NCBI GenBank assembly: GCA_041687475.1
Contig: JAWLBW010000145.1
Span: forward strand, 1 to 10,955
Reading direction: 5' to 3'
From: JAWLBW01 sp041687475
Lineage (GTDB): Bacteria; J088; JAWLBW01
Length of the DNA stretch: 10,955 nt
Below are positions 1 through 6,599 of the stretch, piece after piece. A program made the position numbers and the translations under genes. Numbering within the stretch: the first letter of the stretch is position 1; the number at the start of each line of letters is the position of its first letter. The notes below the pieces were generated by a model that ran no database searches, was not told the origin of the DNA, and saw only the letters and a program-made list of their open reading frames with translations.

Positions 1-1136
1 CCATTGTCGAACCTTCGGAATGGCACTAGTACCAGCCGTTGTGGACCCTGGTGGGCGCCGGCGAGGTAACGCGCGAAGAATCCCGGCGTCCGCAGCGCGA
101 CGTCATTCCACCCGATGTGGTGTGGGTTCGTGACGCGGTTGCTGCGATTGAGCCCGACACGAATCTGGTGATTACGCGTGAGGGCCAACGTCTCTCCTAC
201 GACTACCTCGTGGTGGCTACGGGCATTCAGGCCGACTGGAATCGCATTGAAGGACTCGAGGGACAGGTCGGCCGCCACGGTATCGTTTCCATTTACGGTT
301 ACGAGCATGTCGATCGGGTACGTGAAGCGCTGCAGTCGTTTCAGGGCGGCACGGCCGTGTTCACAATGCCCGCAACGCCCATCAAGTGTGCGGGCGCACC
401 GCAGAAAATCATGTACCTGGCCGACGACATCTTCCGCCGGAATGGGGTGCGCGATCGCAGCGAGGTCGTCTTTGCCTCGGCCGGCGCCCGTATTTTCGGT
501 GTCGAGGCCTTTGCCCGCACGCTGAACGAGGTCGTTCGCCGGCGGAAAATCGGAACGCGTTTCCGCAATGAGTTGCGGGCGGTCATACCCGAAGAGCGAA
601 AGGCGGTGTTCGATGTTACCGTAGTCGGCGACGATGGCTGTGCACGGGAGAAACGCGAGCAGGTAGTCGACTACGACCTGCTTCACGTAGTGCCGCCCAT
701 GAGCGCGCCCGACTTCCTGAAGGGCTCGGCCCTTGCGGTGCCCGGCGAGGCCCTGGGTTGGGTCGACGTCGACGCAAGCACGCTACAGCATCGCCGGTAT
801 CCGAACGTGTTCAGCCTGGGCGATTCGTCAAGCCTGCCTACTTCGCGCACCGGCGCTGCCGTGCGGAAGGAAGCCCCCGTGCTTGTGCACAACCTGCTGG
901 TTACCGCCAGGCAGGGCGATCTGGCAACCGAAGCGAAGCATTACAACGGCTATTCGTCATGTCCGCTCATTACCGGGTTCGGTCGACTGGTACTGGCCGA
1001 GTTCGACTATGAAGGACGCCCGACGCCCTCGTTTCCCATCGATACCACTCAGGAGCGGTGGAGCATGTACCAGATGAAGAAGCACTTTCTACCCTTCATG
1101 TATTGGAACATGATGCTGCGTGGAAGGGAGGTCTGA
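1..1136 (+). pseudogene. Type II sulfide:quinone oxidoreductase (SQR), 5' truncated by the window edge and interrupted by an in-frame TAG
   Basis: This is a membrane-associated flavoprotein of the disulfide reductase superfamily that oxidises sulfide and passes electrons to quinone. The sequence resembles the mitochondrial/type II SQR family: segments such as TPIKCAGAPQKIMYL, LHVVPPMSAPD, DASTLQHRRYPNVF and SSCPLITGF match it closely. The two redox cysteines are present (codons 387-389 and 960-962), as is the FAD-contacting Asp of the LGDSS segment (822-824). The C-terminal membrane-binding stretch (SMYQMKKHFLPFMYWNMMLRG) is also intact. Upstream, the frame reads IVEPSEWH, then TAG (27-29), then YQPLWTLVGAG, so the stop falls inside one conserved block. 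The longest stop-free frame can begin only at TTG 39, but that product would lack the N-terminal FAD-binding Rossmann fold. All 365 codons after the TAG are undisturbed, which points to a recent nonsense mutation, a sequencing error or recoding. Family assignment is firm; functional status is open. Confidence 0.85.
27..29 (+). other. In-frame amber codon inside the SQR gene
   Basis: TAG occupies the place of a conserved aromatic residue in the family segment H-(Y/F)-Y-Q-P-x-W-T. The codons on both sides keep the SQR frame, so this is a substitution and not a frameshift. One base change from TAC or TAT would give it. No ribosome binding site suited to a restart is visible just before TTG 39. 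Confidence 0.85.
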
Positions 1137-1301
1137 GCCGGTCTCCGGCGATTAGCGGGAAGACCGCTCGCCGGGCGTGGCCCGTGGCCGGTGATGGAAT
1201 TGCAGCGGGTTTCATCATCGCGAATATTTGCTTTGCCGCCGACCCTAGGGCATGCGACCCCCACCTTAGGTCACCCCGATGCGACATCTATCATGCTCGG
1301 T

Positions 1302-1330
1302 AAGCGCAGCCCAGGTTGCGCTTTTCTTCT
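1302..1330 (+). terminator. Hairpin terminator candidate after SQR
   Basis: A perfect 7-bp stem (AAGCGCA at 1302-1308, TGCGCTT at 1317-1323) has an 8-nt loop and is followed by TTCTTCT, giving a T-rich tract. It lies about 165 nt after the SQR stop and before the next gene, so it could end the SQR transcript. The stem is short and the tract is interrupted by C. Nothing else convincing was seen in the 271-nt gap at 1137-1407. Confidence 0.45.
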
Positions 1331-1394
1331 GCGCTTCGTAAGTGAACTTCGTCTCTTGCCCGGGACTGCCCGCGAACCCATGCTGGGTGGAACC

Positions 1395-1400
1395 AGGAGG
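1395..1400 (+). promoter_or_regulatory. Shine-Dalgarno site that sets the start of the Pro/Glu-rich protein
   Basis: A full AGGAGG lies 7 nt before the ATG at 1408. It favours this start over the in-frame ATG at 1342, which has no such site and would place 22 extra residues ahead of the signal peptide. Confidence 0.85.
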
Positions 1401-1407
1401 TGGTGCC

Positions 1408-2073
1408 ATGCTGCGAATTCCGTTGACGAAGTGTCTGCCGTCTGTGGCGGTAGCCGTCTGTATGAGCGTTCCCGCAGCGGCCGTTGCGGGCGAAGCGCGT
1501 GACGTTCCGGCCGGGCCGTCGCGGCAGGTGCAGGCGATGCTTCCGCCCGGCGAGAGTTCTCCCGACGAAATCATCATTCTTCCGCCCGAAGGCGGCATGG
1601 TCGAGCCGCCGGGCATGGGGCCCGACGAGAACGTATTGCCCGAACCCGGTCAACCGCCGCCCGGTCAGCTTCCTCCCGGAGAGATTCCTGAAGGCGAGGG
1701 AGACGAAGAGTTCTTCATCATCGTTCCCCACCCCGAGGTCGGTGAGCCCGAGGTGCCTGAAACCCGCATACCCGGACAGGAACGGGGCGATCGCATCATA
1801 CTCGTGCCCGAGCAGGAGGGCCCCGATGGTAAGCGCGAGTTCGTCATTCCGCCAACCGAAGATACGGGCGACAGGGTGATTGTGATACCCGTTCCCGCGC
1901 AGGACCAGGCAACCGGGGACCAGCCAAACCGGGATCAGGATGAAACGCAGGCCGACATCGTGCCCCTGCCGCCGGGTGCGCCCGGTGAAGAGCCGCAAGC
2001 GCCACCGGCTGGGCCGCGGGGGCAGTCGCCCGGCGATGTTCCGCAGAACGACGACGGCGAAACGATTCTCTGA
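1408..2073 (+). CDS. Secreted Pro/Glu/Gly-rich protein of unknown function with a recurring hydrophobic-proline motif
   Basis: I do not recognise the family. The 221-residue product begins with a signal peptide: K8 in the n-region, a hydrophobic stretch to about residue 26, and a likely signal peptidase I site after AVA at 25-27. The mature part is low-complexity and strongly acidic, dominated by Pro, Glu, Gly and Asp, with no cysteine. A short motif recurs: an acidic residue, three to five hydrophobic or aromatic residues, then Pro with Glu/Pro nearby. Copies are DEIIILPPE (53-61), EEFFIIVPHPE (100-110), DRIILVPEQE (128-137), REFVIPPTE (143-151), DRVIVIPVP (155-163) and ADIVPLPP (182-189). 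Such composition suggests an extended or disordered exported protein, perhaps a spacer or surface polymer; that is inference. The next gene also encodes an exported protein, on the same strand 179 nt away. That the gene is real is supported by the AGGAGG site and the signal peptide. Confidence 0.75.
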   Translation: MLRIPLTKCLPSVAVAVCMSVPAAAVAGEARDVPAGPSRQVQAMLPPGESSPDEIIILPPEGGMVEPPGMGPDENVLPEPGQPPPGQLPPGEIPEGEGDEEFFIIVPHPEVGEPEVPETRIPGQERGDRIILVPEQEGPDGKREFVIPPTEDTGDRVIVIPVPAQDQATGDQPNRDQDETQADIVPLPPGAPGEEPQAPPAGPRGQSPGDVPQNDDGETIL

Positions 2074-2252
2074 CTCGCCGGTCCTGCCGTCGGTATCCGA
2101 GGTACCCTTGCGAAGGCCGGCTCGGAAACCGAAGAAGCTACTGGGGCCACGTCTTCTCTTTTGCTGCTGAGGGCGCTAGGTTCAACCACAGACGGATTCC
2201 GGCCGGCTCTGTCGGGGCAGGCAAGGAACAAATAGGAATCGGGGAGTTGGAA

Positions 2253-2822
2253 ATGGTACGAAGAAGACGGCCCTTGAGCGCAATGCTGAACCCATGGCTG
2301 CTTGTTTTTGCGCTGGTGGCGGTAGGTTGCGGCGACGATGATGACGAAAACGGAACCGCCGACGAAATTCAGGTACCGGTCGATGGAGATGAAACCATCG
2401 ACATCGGCGACGACGAGCTTTCCGATGAGGTGCTCGACGCCATGGAAATCACCCTGCAGGACGAATACAGGGCACTGGAAGTCTACGCCGCGGTAATCGA
2501 AGATTTCGGGCCGGTACAACCGTTCGTGAACATACGCGAAGCCGAAGCCCGCCATGCGGCGGCCATTGAAGCCCTTTACGAGGCGCGCGATCTGGAAGTA
2601 CCCGCCAGCGACTGGTCGCCCGATAATGTGCCCCGTTACGACTCGGTGGGCGAAGCCTGCGAAGCCGGCGTCGAGGGCGAAATCGAGAACATTGCTCTGT
2701 ATGACGAAGCCCTGGCACTCGACCTGCCCGACGATGTGCGTGACGTCTTCGAGGCCCTGCGTCGCGCGTCGCTCGATAGCCACCTTCCGGCATTCGAGGC
2801 TTGCGCGACCCGCGAGGGGTAA
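2253..2822 (+). CDS. DUF2202 ferritin-like domain lipoprotein
   Basis: The 189-residue product has a lipoprotein signal: an Arg-rich n-region (residues 3-6), a hydrophobic core to about 24, and a lipobox ending VGC with the lipidated Cys at 26. An acidic linker with a DDDD run follows (about 28-60). Residues 62-185 match the DUF2202 ferritin-like fold, a four-helix bundle. Likely metal ligands are E71 in helix 1, the E98-x-x-H101 pair in helix 2, Glu residues near 141-145 in helix 3, and H177 in helix 4. The biochemical role of DUF2202 is not established; a di-iron or other metal centre is inferred from the fold. ATG 2253 is chosen because GGGAG at 2242-2246 is well spaced; TTG 2247 is also in frame but lies directly against that site. 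The protein probably acts at the membrane on the periplasmic side. The gene converges on the tRNA-Leu operon. Confidence 0.8.
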   Translation: MVRRRRPLSAMLNPWLLVFALVAVGCGDDDDENGTADEIQVPVDGDETIDIGDDELSDEVLDAMEITLQDEYRALEVYAAVIEDFGPVQPFVNIREAEARHAAAIEALYEARDLEVPASDWSPDNVPRYDSVGEACEAGVEGEIENIALYDEALALDLPDDVRDVFEALRRASLDSHLPAFEACATREG

Positions 2823-2840
2823 TCGAGCAGGCTGACCGGA

Positions 2841-2879
2841 TGCTTTCCCGGGGGCTTCTCGATGATTCGGGGGAAAGCA
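2841..2879. repeat. Inverted repeat with 9-bp arms between the convergent transcripts
   Basis: TGCTTTCCC (2841-2849) and GGGAAAGCA (2871-2879) are perfect complements separated by 21 nt. The repeat lies just after the DUF2202 gene stop. No T-tract follows on the plus strand, so it is not a classical terminator for that gene, though it could cap its 3' end. Confidence 0.55.
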
Positions 2880-2884
2880 GAAGC

Positions 2885-2919
2885 AAAAAGAAAAGCCCTG
2901 GTCTTTCGACCAGGGCTTT
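2885..2919 (-). terminator. Rho-independent terminator of the gap-pgk-tpiA-secG-tRNA-Leu operon
   Basis: A perfect 12-bp inverted repeat (AAAGCCCTGGTC at 2892-2903, GACCAGGGCTTT at 2908-2919) has a 4-nt loop. On the minus strand it is followed by a T-rich tract (complement of 2885-2894). It begins 5 nt past the CCA end of the tRNA, so it terminates the operon. In the plus direction the following tract is weak, so use by the DUF2202 gene is uncertain. Confidence 0.9.
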
Positions 2920-2924
2920 CAATT

Positions 2925-3009
2925 TGGTGCCGAAGGCGGGACTCGAACCCGCACGCCTCGCGGCGCCACCCCCTCAAGATGGTGTGTCTGCCAGTTCCAC
3001 CACTTCGGC
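2925..3009 (-). tRNA. tRNA-Leu (anticodon GAG), CCA encoded
   Basis: Read on the minus strand, the acceptor arms GCCGAAG (complement of 3003-3009) and CTTCGGC (complement of 2929-2935) pair perfectly, followed by discriminator A and an encoded CCA (complement of 2925-2927). The anticodon stem CCATC/GGTGG closes the loop TTGAGGG, giving anticodon GAG, which reads CUC and CUU. A long variable arm and a standard T-loop (GGTTCGAGTCC) fit a class II leucine tRNA; length is 85 nt with CCA. It lies 9 nt after the secG stop with no room for its own promoter, so it is probably processed from the operon transcript. This placement next to secG is known in many Proteobacteria. Confidence 0.95.
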
Positions 3010-3018
3010 AAGGGAATC

Positions 3019-3375
3019 TTATTGCGCTTCGCCGGTTGCTTCCGCCGGAGCGGCGGGTGCGGTCGTGCCGGTTGCAGGCGTCTGTTCGGGCTGGGGAGCG
3101 GCTTCTTCCTCGGCAGGAACGGGAGCGCCCTGCATGAGGCTGGTGCCGCCGCGACCCGAAACGTAGGCCAGCGAAAGCGAAGTCAGCATGAAAAAGACGG
3201 CCGCGGCGGCGGTAACCTTGGCGAAGACGGAACCGCCCGAGGTGCCCAGCACGCTGCCGCTGCTGCCGCCACCGAACGCCGCACCCATGCCCGCGCCTTT
3301 GCCCTGCTGAAGCAGAACGACAAGAATCAACACGATGGCGACGAGAATATGTACGATGGTCAGGAAGGTTTCCAT
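3019..3375 (-). CDS. secG: Preprotein translocase subunit SecG
   Basis: SecG is a small inner-membrane subunit of the SecYEG channel that assists SecA-driven export. The 118-residue product shows the family layout: a first membrane helix (about residues 3-22), the charged cytoplasmic turn QQGKGAGMGAAFGGG, the Ser/Gly-rich segment SSGSVLGTSGG, a second helix (about 52-72), and a C-terminal tail. The tail (about 82-118) is rich in Ala, Pro, Glu and Thr and is low-complexity, as in many Gram-negative SecG proteins. It sits 32 nt after tpiA and 9 nt before tRNA-Leu in the same direction, so it is co-transcribed with glycolytic genes. The Shine-Dalgarno site is weak (GAAG, 4 nt before the ATG), so expression may depend partly on upstream translation. 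Confidence 0.93.
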   Translation of the reverse strand: METFLTIVHILVAIVLILVVLLQQGKGAGMGAAFGGGSSGSVLGTSGGSVFAKVTAAAAVFFMLTSLSLAYVSGRGGTSLMQGAPVPAEEEAAPQPEQTPATGTTAPAAPAEATGEAQ

Positions 3376-3407
3376 TACTTCTATTACCGCTCGGTCAAAA
3401 GCGACCG

Positions 3408-4175
3408 TCAGCTGAATTTTTTATCTGAGCCGAACCGGATGATTTGCGCACGTTTTTCTGCGTCGAGACTTGCGCCGCCGACGAGCGCACCGTCAATGTC
3501 TTCCTGCTCGAGCAGCGTGCGGGCGTTTTCGGGCTTTACCGAGCCGCCGTACTGAATGCGCATCTGCTTCGGCGCGTCGGGGCCGAAGCGCTTGCCCAGC
3601 CACTCGCGAATGTAGGCGTGTACTTCCTGTGCCTGCTCTGGCGTGGCGGTTTCGCCGGTGCCGATGGCCCAGACCGGTTCGTAGGCAATGACGACGTTGA
3701 TGGCCTCGGACGGCCCCAGTCCCTCGAAGGCGCCTTCGAGCTGTTGCTCGATGACCTTGAGCGTGTCGCCCCCGCGACGCTGCTCCAGCACCTCGCCCAC
3801 GCAGACGATGGGCTTCAGGTTGTGACGCAGGGCCGCCCGCAGTCGCTTGTTTACGGTTTCGTCGGTTTCGCCGAAGTATTGTCGGCGTTCCGAGTGACCG
3901 ATGATGACGCCGTCGACGCCGATTTCGTTTAACATCGGCGCCGAAATTTCACCGGTAAAGGCGCCGTCGTCTTCCCAGTGCACGTTCTGCGCGTACACGC
4001 CCACGCGCGTTCCCCGCGCGGCTTCGACCGCGGTTTCCAGGGCGGTGAAGGGCGGCGCTACGGCTACGTCGACCTCGTCGCCCAGCTGGGGCAAGGCCTG
4101 GAAGAAGACGCGGGTTTCCTCGCGCGTCTTGAACATCTTCCAGTTTCCGGCAATGAAGGGTTTTCGCTGTGCCAT
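3408..4175 (-). CDS. tpiA: Triosephosphate isomerase
   Basis: This cytoplasmic enzyme interconverts dihydroxyacetone phosphate and glyceraldehyde 3-phosphate. The 255-residue length is normal for the TIM-barrel family. Key residues are present: N11 and K13 in GNWKM, the electrophilic H94 in IIGHSERR, the catalytic base E166 in AYEPVWAIGTG (start of flexible loop 6), the YGGSV phosphate-binding segment, and GGASL near the C-terminus. Its ATG directly abuts the pgk TGA with no intervening base, and a GGAG site (complement of 4182-4185) lies within the end of pgk, so translation is probably coupled. It is the third gene of the gap-pgk-tpiA-secG-tRNA operon. Confidence 0.98.
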   Translation of the reverse strand: MAQRKPFIAGNWKMFKTREETRVFFQALPQLGDEVDVAVAPPFTALETAVEAARGTRVGVYAQNVHWEDDGAFTGEISAPMLNEIGVDGVIIGHSERRQYFGETDETVNKRLRAALRHNLKPIVCVGEVLEQRRGGDTLKVIEQQLEGAFEGLGPSEAINVVIAYEPVWAIGTGETATPEQAQEVHAYIREWLGKRFGPDAPKQMRIQYGGSVKPENARTLLEQEDIDGALVGGASLDAEKRAQIIRFGSDKKFS

Positions 4176-5351
4176 TCAACGCTCCAGTGCTTTGAGGCCC
4201 GGAAGCTGGCGGCCTTCCAGGAGTTCGAGGCTTGCACCGCCGCCGGTCGACACATGGGTGATGCGGTCGGCCACGCCGGTCTGGTTCACCGCCGCCACGC
4301 TGTCGCCGCCGCCGACGACCGTGAAGGCCGTTGAACCGGCAATGGCGTGGGCCAGGGCGTTCGTGCCCTGATTGAACGGTTCCTGTTCGAACAGGCCCAT
4401 GGGGCCGTTCCAGAAAATCGTGCGGGCCGAGGCAACCCGGCTCTTGTACAGGTTTACGGTCTCGGGGCCGATGTCGAACCCCTTCATGCCGTCGGCAATG
4501 GACGAGTCCTGCGTGATATGGGCGTCGGTCTTGGGCTCGGCCGCGACCACGTGATCGACGGGCAGCAGAATCGTCGACCCTTTCGCCCTGGCTTCTTCGA
4601 GCATTGTGCGGGCGTCGTCGAGGCGGTCGTCTTCGACCAGCGAATCGCCGACCTTCACGCCCTGGGCCTTGAGAAAGGTGTAGGCCATGGCGCCGCCGAT
4701 GAGAAACTCGTCGACCTTGCCGAACAGGTGCCTGATGACACCCATCTTGTCCGAGACCTTGGCGCCGCCGATGACCACGATGAACGGTTTCTCGGCGCCG
4801 GCCAGCAGTTTGCCGAGCGCGTCGATTTCCTTCTGCATGAGCAGGCCGGCGGCCGCTTCCGGGGCTCGTTCGGCTATGCCGGCCGTGGTCACGTGCGCGC
4901 GGTGGGCGGTGCCGAAGGCATCGTTTACGTACACGTCGCAGAGGCGGGCCATGGCATCGGCCATGGCGGCGTCGTTCTTTTCTTCGCCCTTGTGAAAACG
5001 GGTGTTTTCGAGCAGAAGAACTTCGCCCGGTTGCAGGGCATTCGCCATGCGTTCGACTTCATCGCCCATGCAATCGGGGGCGAGTCGAACCTCTTTGCCG
5101 AGAAGCTCCGAGAGCCGCGCGGCAACGGGGGCCAGGCTGAATTCGGGCTTGCGTTCGCCCTTCGGGCGTCCGAGGTGTGAGGCCAGAATGACCCGCGCGC
5201 CTTTTTCCAGCAGAAGGCGCAGGGTCGGCAGCGACTCGCGAATGCGCGTGTCGTCGGTTACCTGACCGTCCTTGAGGGGAACATTGAGGTCGGCGCGTAG
5301 AAACACGCGCCGACCCTTCACATCGACATCGGATACCGAGCGAATCGCCAT
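4176..5351 (-). CDS. pgk: Phosphoglycerate kinase
   Basis: This cytoplasmic enzyme transfers a phosphate from 1,3-bisphosphoglycerate to ADP. The 391-residue product is standard length and carries the N-domain substrate signatures RADLNVPL (19-26), TRIR with R36, and SHLGRPKG (58-65), plus LLENTRFHKGEE and VNDAFGTAHRAH. The C-domain nucleotide signatures IGGAKVSDKMGV, IFWNGPMGLFE, VVGGGDS and HVSTGGGASLE are all present. It starts 12 nt after gap and ends flush with the tpiA ATG, so the three glycolytic genes are tightly packed. Its Shine-Dalgarno site is weak (GGAAA in the 12-nt gap), compatible with coupling to gap. Nothing is unusual in the protein. Confidence 0.98.
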   Translation of the reverse strand: MAIRSVSDVDVKGRRVFLRADLNVPLKDGQVTDDTRIRESLPTLRLLLEKGARVILASHLGRPKGERKPEFSLAPVAARLSELLGKEVRLAPDCMGDEVERMANALQPGEVLLLENTRFHKGEEKNDAAMADAMARLCDVYVNDAFGTAHRAHVTTAGIAERAPEAAAGLLMQKEIDALGKLLAGAEKPFIVVIGGAKVSDKMGVIRHLFGKVDEFLIGGAMAYTFLKAQGVKVGDSLVEDDRLDDARTMLEEARAKGSTILLPVDHVVAAEPKTDAHITQDSSIADGMKGFDIGPETVNLYKSRVASARTIFWNGPMGLFEQEPFNQGTNALAHAIAGSTAFTVVGGGDSVAAVNQTGVADRITHVSTGGGASLELLEGRQLPGLKALER

Positions 5352-5363
5352 GACGGTTTCCGC

Positions 5364-6350
5364 TCAGGCCAGGTATTTGCAGAGATCGACGAGGCGGTTG
5401 CTGAAGCCGGTCTCGTTGTCGTACCACGACATGACCTTGACCATGTTGCCGTCCATGACGGCGGTCAGCGGGGCGTCGAGAATCGAGCTGTGGGTGTTGC
5501 CGTTGAAGTCCTGCGAGACCAGTTCTTCTTCGACGAACTGCAGCACGCCCTTGAGCTCGCCGTCGGCGGCCTTCTTGAGGGCGGCGTTGACTTCTTCCTT
5601 GGTCGTGTTCTTCTCGACCTCGACCACCAGGTCGACCAGCGAGACGTTCGGCGTGGGCACGCGCACGGCCAGACCGTCGAGCTTGCCCTTGAGTTCGGGC
5701 AGCACCAGGGCCACGGCGCGGGCGGCGCCCGTCGTCGTCGGAATCATCGAGACCGCGGCGGCGCGGGCGCGACGAATGTCCTTGTGCGGAAGGTCGAGAA
5801 TGCGCTGATCGTTGGTGTACGAGTGCACCGTGGTCATCAGGCCGCGCTTGATGCCGAAGTTATCGAGCAGCACCTTGGCCACCGGCGTCAGGCAGTTCGT
5901 CGTGCAGCTGGCGTTCGAAATGATGACGTCCTTGTCCTTGTCGATCGCCTTGTGGTTCACACCGTAAACGATGGTCTTGTCGGCATCGTTCGCCGGGGCC
6001 GAAATGATGACGCGCTTCGCGCCGGCCTGGAGGTGCTTCGAGGCCTTGTCGCGGGCGGTGAACAGGCCGGTCGATTCAATGACGGTATCTACGCCCAGGT
6101 CTTTCCAGGGCAGGTTCGCCGGATCCTTCTCGGCCGAAATCTTGATTTCCTTGCCGTTGATGATGAGCGAGTTGTCGCGAACATCGATGTCCATATCGGC
6201 GCGACCGTGCACGGAATCATACTTCAGAAGATGTCCGAGCGTCTTTGCGTCGGTCAGGTCGTTGATGGCCGCGATGTCGAGGCCTTCCCGCACGGCGGCG
6301 CGGAAAAATACGCGCCCGATACGGCCGAATCCGTTAATGCCGATTTTCAT
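5364..6350 (-). CDS. gap: Glyceraldehyde-3-phosphate dehydrogenase, NAD-type
   Basis: This enzyme oxidises and phosphorylates glyceraldehyde 3-phosphate to 1,3-bisphosphoglycerate. The 328-residue product has the Rossmann motif INGFGRIGR (5-13), Asp31 after the second strand (typical of NAD preference), the catalytic SNASCTTNC segment with C149, and H176 in TTVHSYTNDQ. The C-terminal SWYDNETGFSNR segment is also present. It is the first gene of the operon and has its own promoter about 60 nt upstream. Its site AAAGGA (complement of 6355-6360) lies 4 nt before the ATG and is preceded by GGAGG, so initiation should be strong. Together with pgk and tpiA it covers the triose-phosphate section of glycolysis and gluconeogenesis. 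Confidence 0.98.
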   Translation of the reverse strand: MKIGINGFGRIGRVFFRAAVREGLDIAAINDLTDAKTLGHLLKYDSVHGRADMDIDVRDNSLIINGKEIKISAEKDPANLPWKDLGVDTVIESTGLFTARDKASKHLQAGAKRVIISAPANDADKTIVYGVNHKAIDKDKDVIISNASCTTNCLTPVAKVLLDNFGIKRGLMTTVHSYTNDQRILDLPHKDIRRARAAAVSMIPTTTGAARAVALVLPELKGKLDGLAVRVPTPNVSLVDLVVEVEKNTTKEEVNAALKKAADGELKGVLQFVEEELVSQDFNGNTHSSILDAPLTAVMDGNMVKVMSWYDNETGFSNRLVDLCKYLA

Positions 6351-6368
6351 GATGTCCTTTCCTCCATG

Positions 6369-6399
6369 CCGCCTGAATGGTCGGCGGACGATGCTCGTC
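6369..6399 (-). promoter_or_regulatory. Two adjacent hairpins in the gap leader
   Basis: In the roughly 53-nt leader of gap, a stem GACGA/TCGTC with a 3-nt loop (complement of 6387-6399) directly precedes a stem CCGCC/GGCGG with a 9-nt loop (complement of 6369-6387). Both are perfect 5-bp stems and share the boundary base, and the second ends just before the Shine-Dalgarno region. A role in mRNA stability or translation is inference. Confidence 0.4.
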
Positions 6400-6410
6400 G
6401 AAAAACGATC

Positions 6411-6439
6411 ATTTTAGCCAAGCAGAGCGCTCCGGTCAA
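6411..6439 (-). promoter_or_regulatory. Sigma-70-type promoter of the gap operon
   Basis: On the minus strand, TTGACC (complement of 6434-6439) and TAAAAT (complement of 6411-6416) are separated by 17 nt, a near-consensus arrangement. The expected start site is near 6404, giving a leader of about 53 nt. It is the best promoter for the whole gap-pgk-tpiA-secG-tRNA-Leu unit, since later gaps are 32 nt or shorter. Confidence 0.75.
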
Positions 6440-6503
6440 CGAGGGCAGACCGGGCTGCAGGCAACCAAATCACCATTCTAGTGTATGTCGAGCGGCCTGC
6501 GCA

Positions 6504-6544
6504 GGGGGAAAGAGGGGCAACTGCTCGCCCCGTGGCTACTTTCC
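6504..6544 (-). terminator. Structured terminator candidate after the YkgJ-family gene
   Basis: On the minus strand GGGGC (complement of 6527-6531) pairs with GCCCC (complement of 6514-6518) across an 8-nt loop. An outer pair GGAAAG/CTTTCC (complement of 6539-6544 and 6507-6512) brackets it. The tract after the inner stem is TCTTTCCCCC, which is poor in T. It lies 56-96 nt after the stop of the YkgJ-family gene and upstream of the gap promoter. Its position suits transcript termination, but the weak T-tract keeps this tentative. Confidence 0.35.
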
Positions 6545-6599
6545 GCAGCTTTTCCCCCATCCGGGATTGAAAGATCCATAATGCTGGTCGACGGCCGGG

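Noticed and set aside
27..29. Pyrrolysine or selenocysteine insertion at the SQR stop
   Set aside because: Selenocysteine uses TGA, and the family has an aromatic residue here, not a lysine-like catalytic residue. No downstream insertion element was seen.
2131..2165. Hairpin GAAGA/TCTTC followed by TCTTTT after the Pro-rich gene as a terminator
   Set aside because: The stem is only 5 bp, AT-biased, and has a 16-nt interior with poor pairing. It is too weak to call.
1935..2783. Minus-strand open frame of 282 codons opposite the DUF2202 gene
   Set aside because: It covers the lipoprotein gene and the end of the Pro-rich gene in antisense. The plus-strand genes have signal peptides and binding sites; this frame has neither.
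3393..3400. TTGACC on the minus strand just before secG as a -35 box
   Set aside because: The expected -10 position falls on the secG start codon and has no TATAAT-like hexamer, so it is probably chance.
4347..5180. Plus-strand open frame of 277 codons opposite pgk
   Set aside because: It is antisense to an intact phosphoglycerate kinase, has no ribosome binding site of note, and has no recognisable domain.
5490..6581. Plus-strand open frame of 363 codons opposite gap
   Set aside because: It lies antisense to a clear GAPDH gene. Its His/Val/Arg-rich translation reflects the codon bias of the opposite strand, and no family is recognisable.
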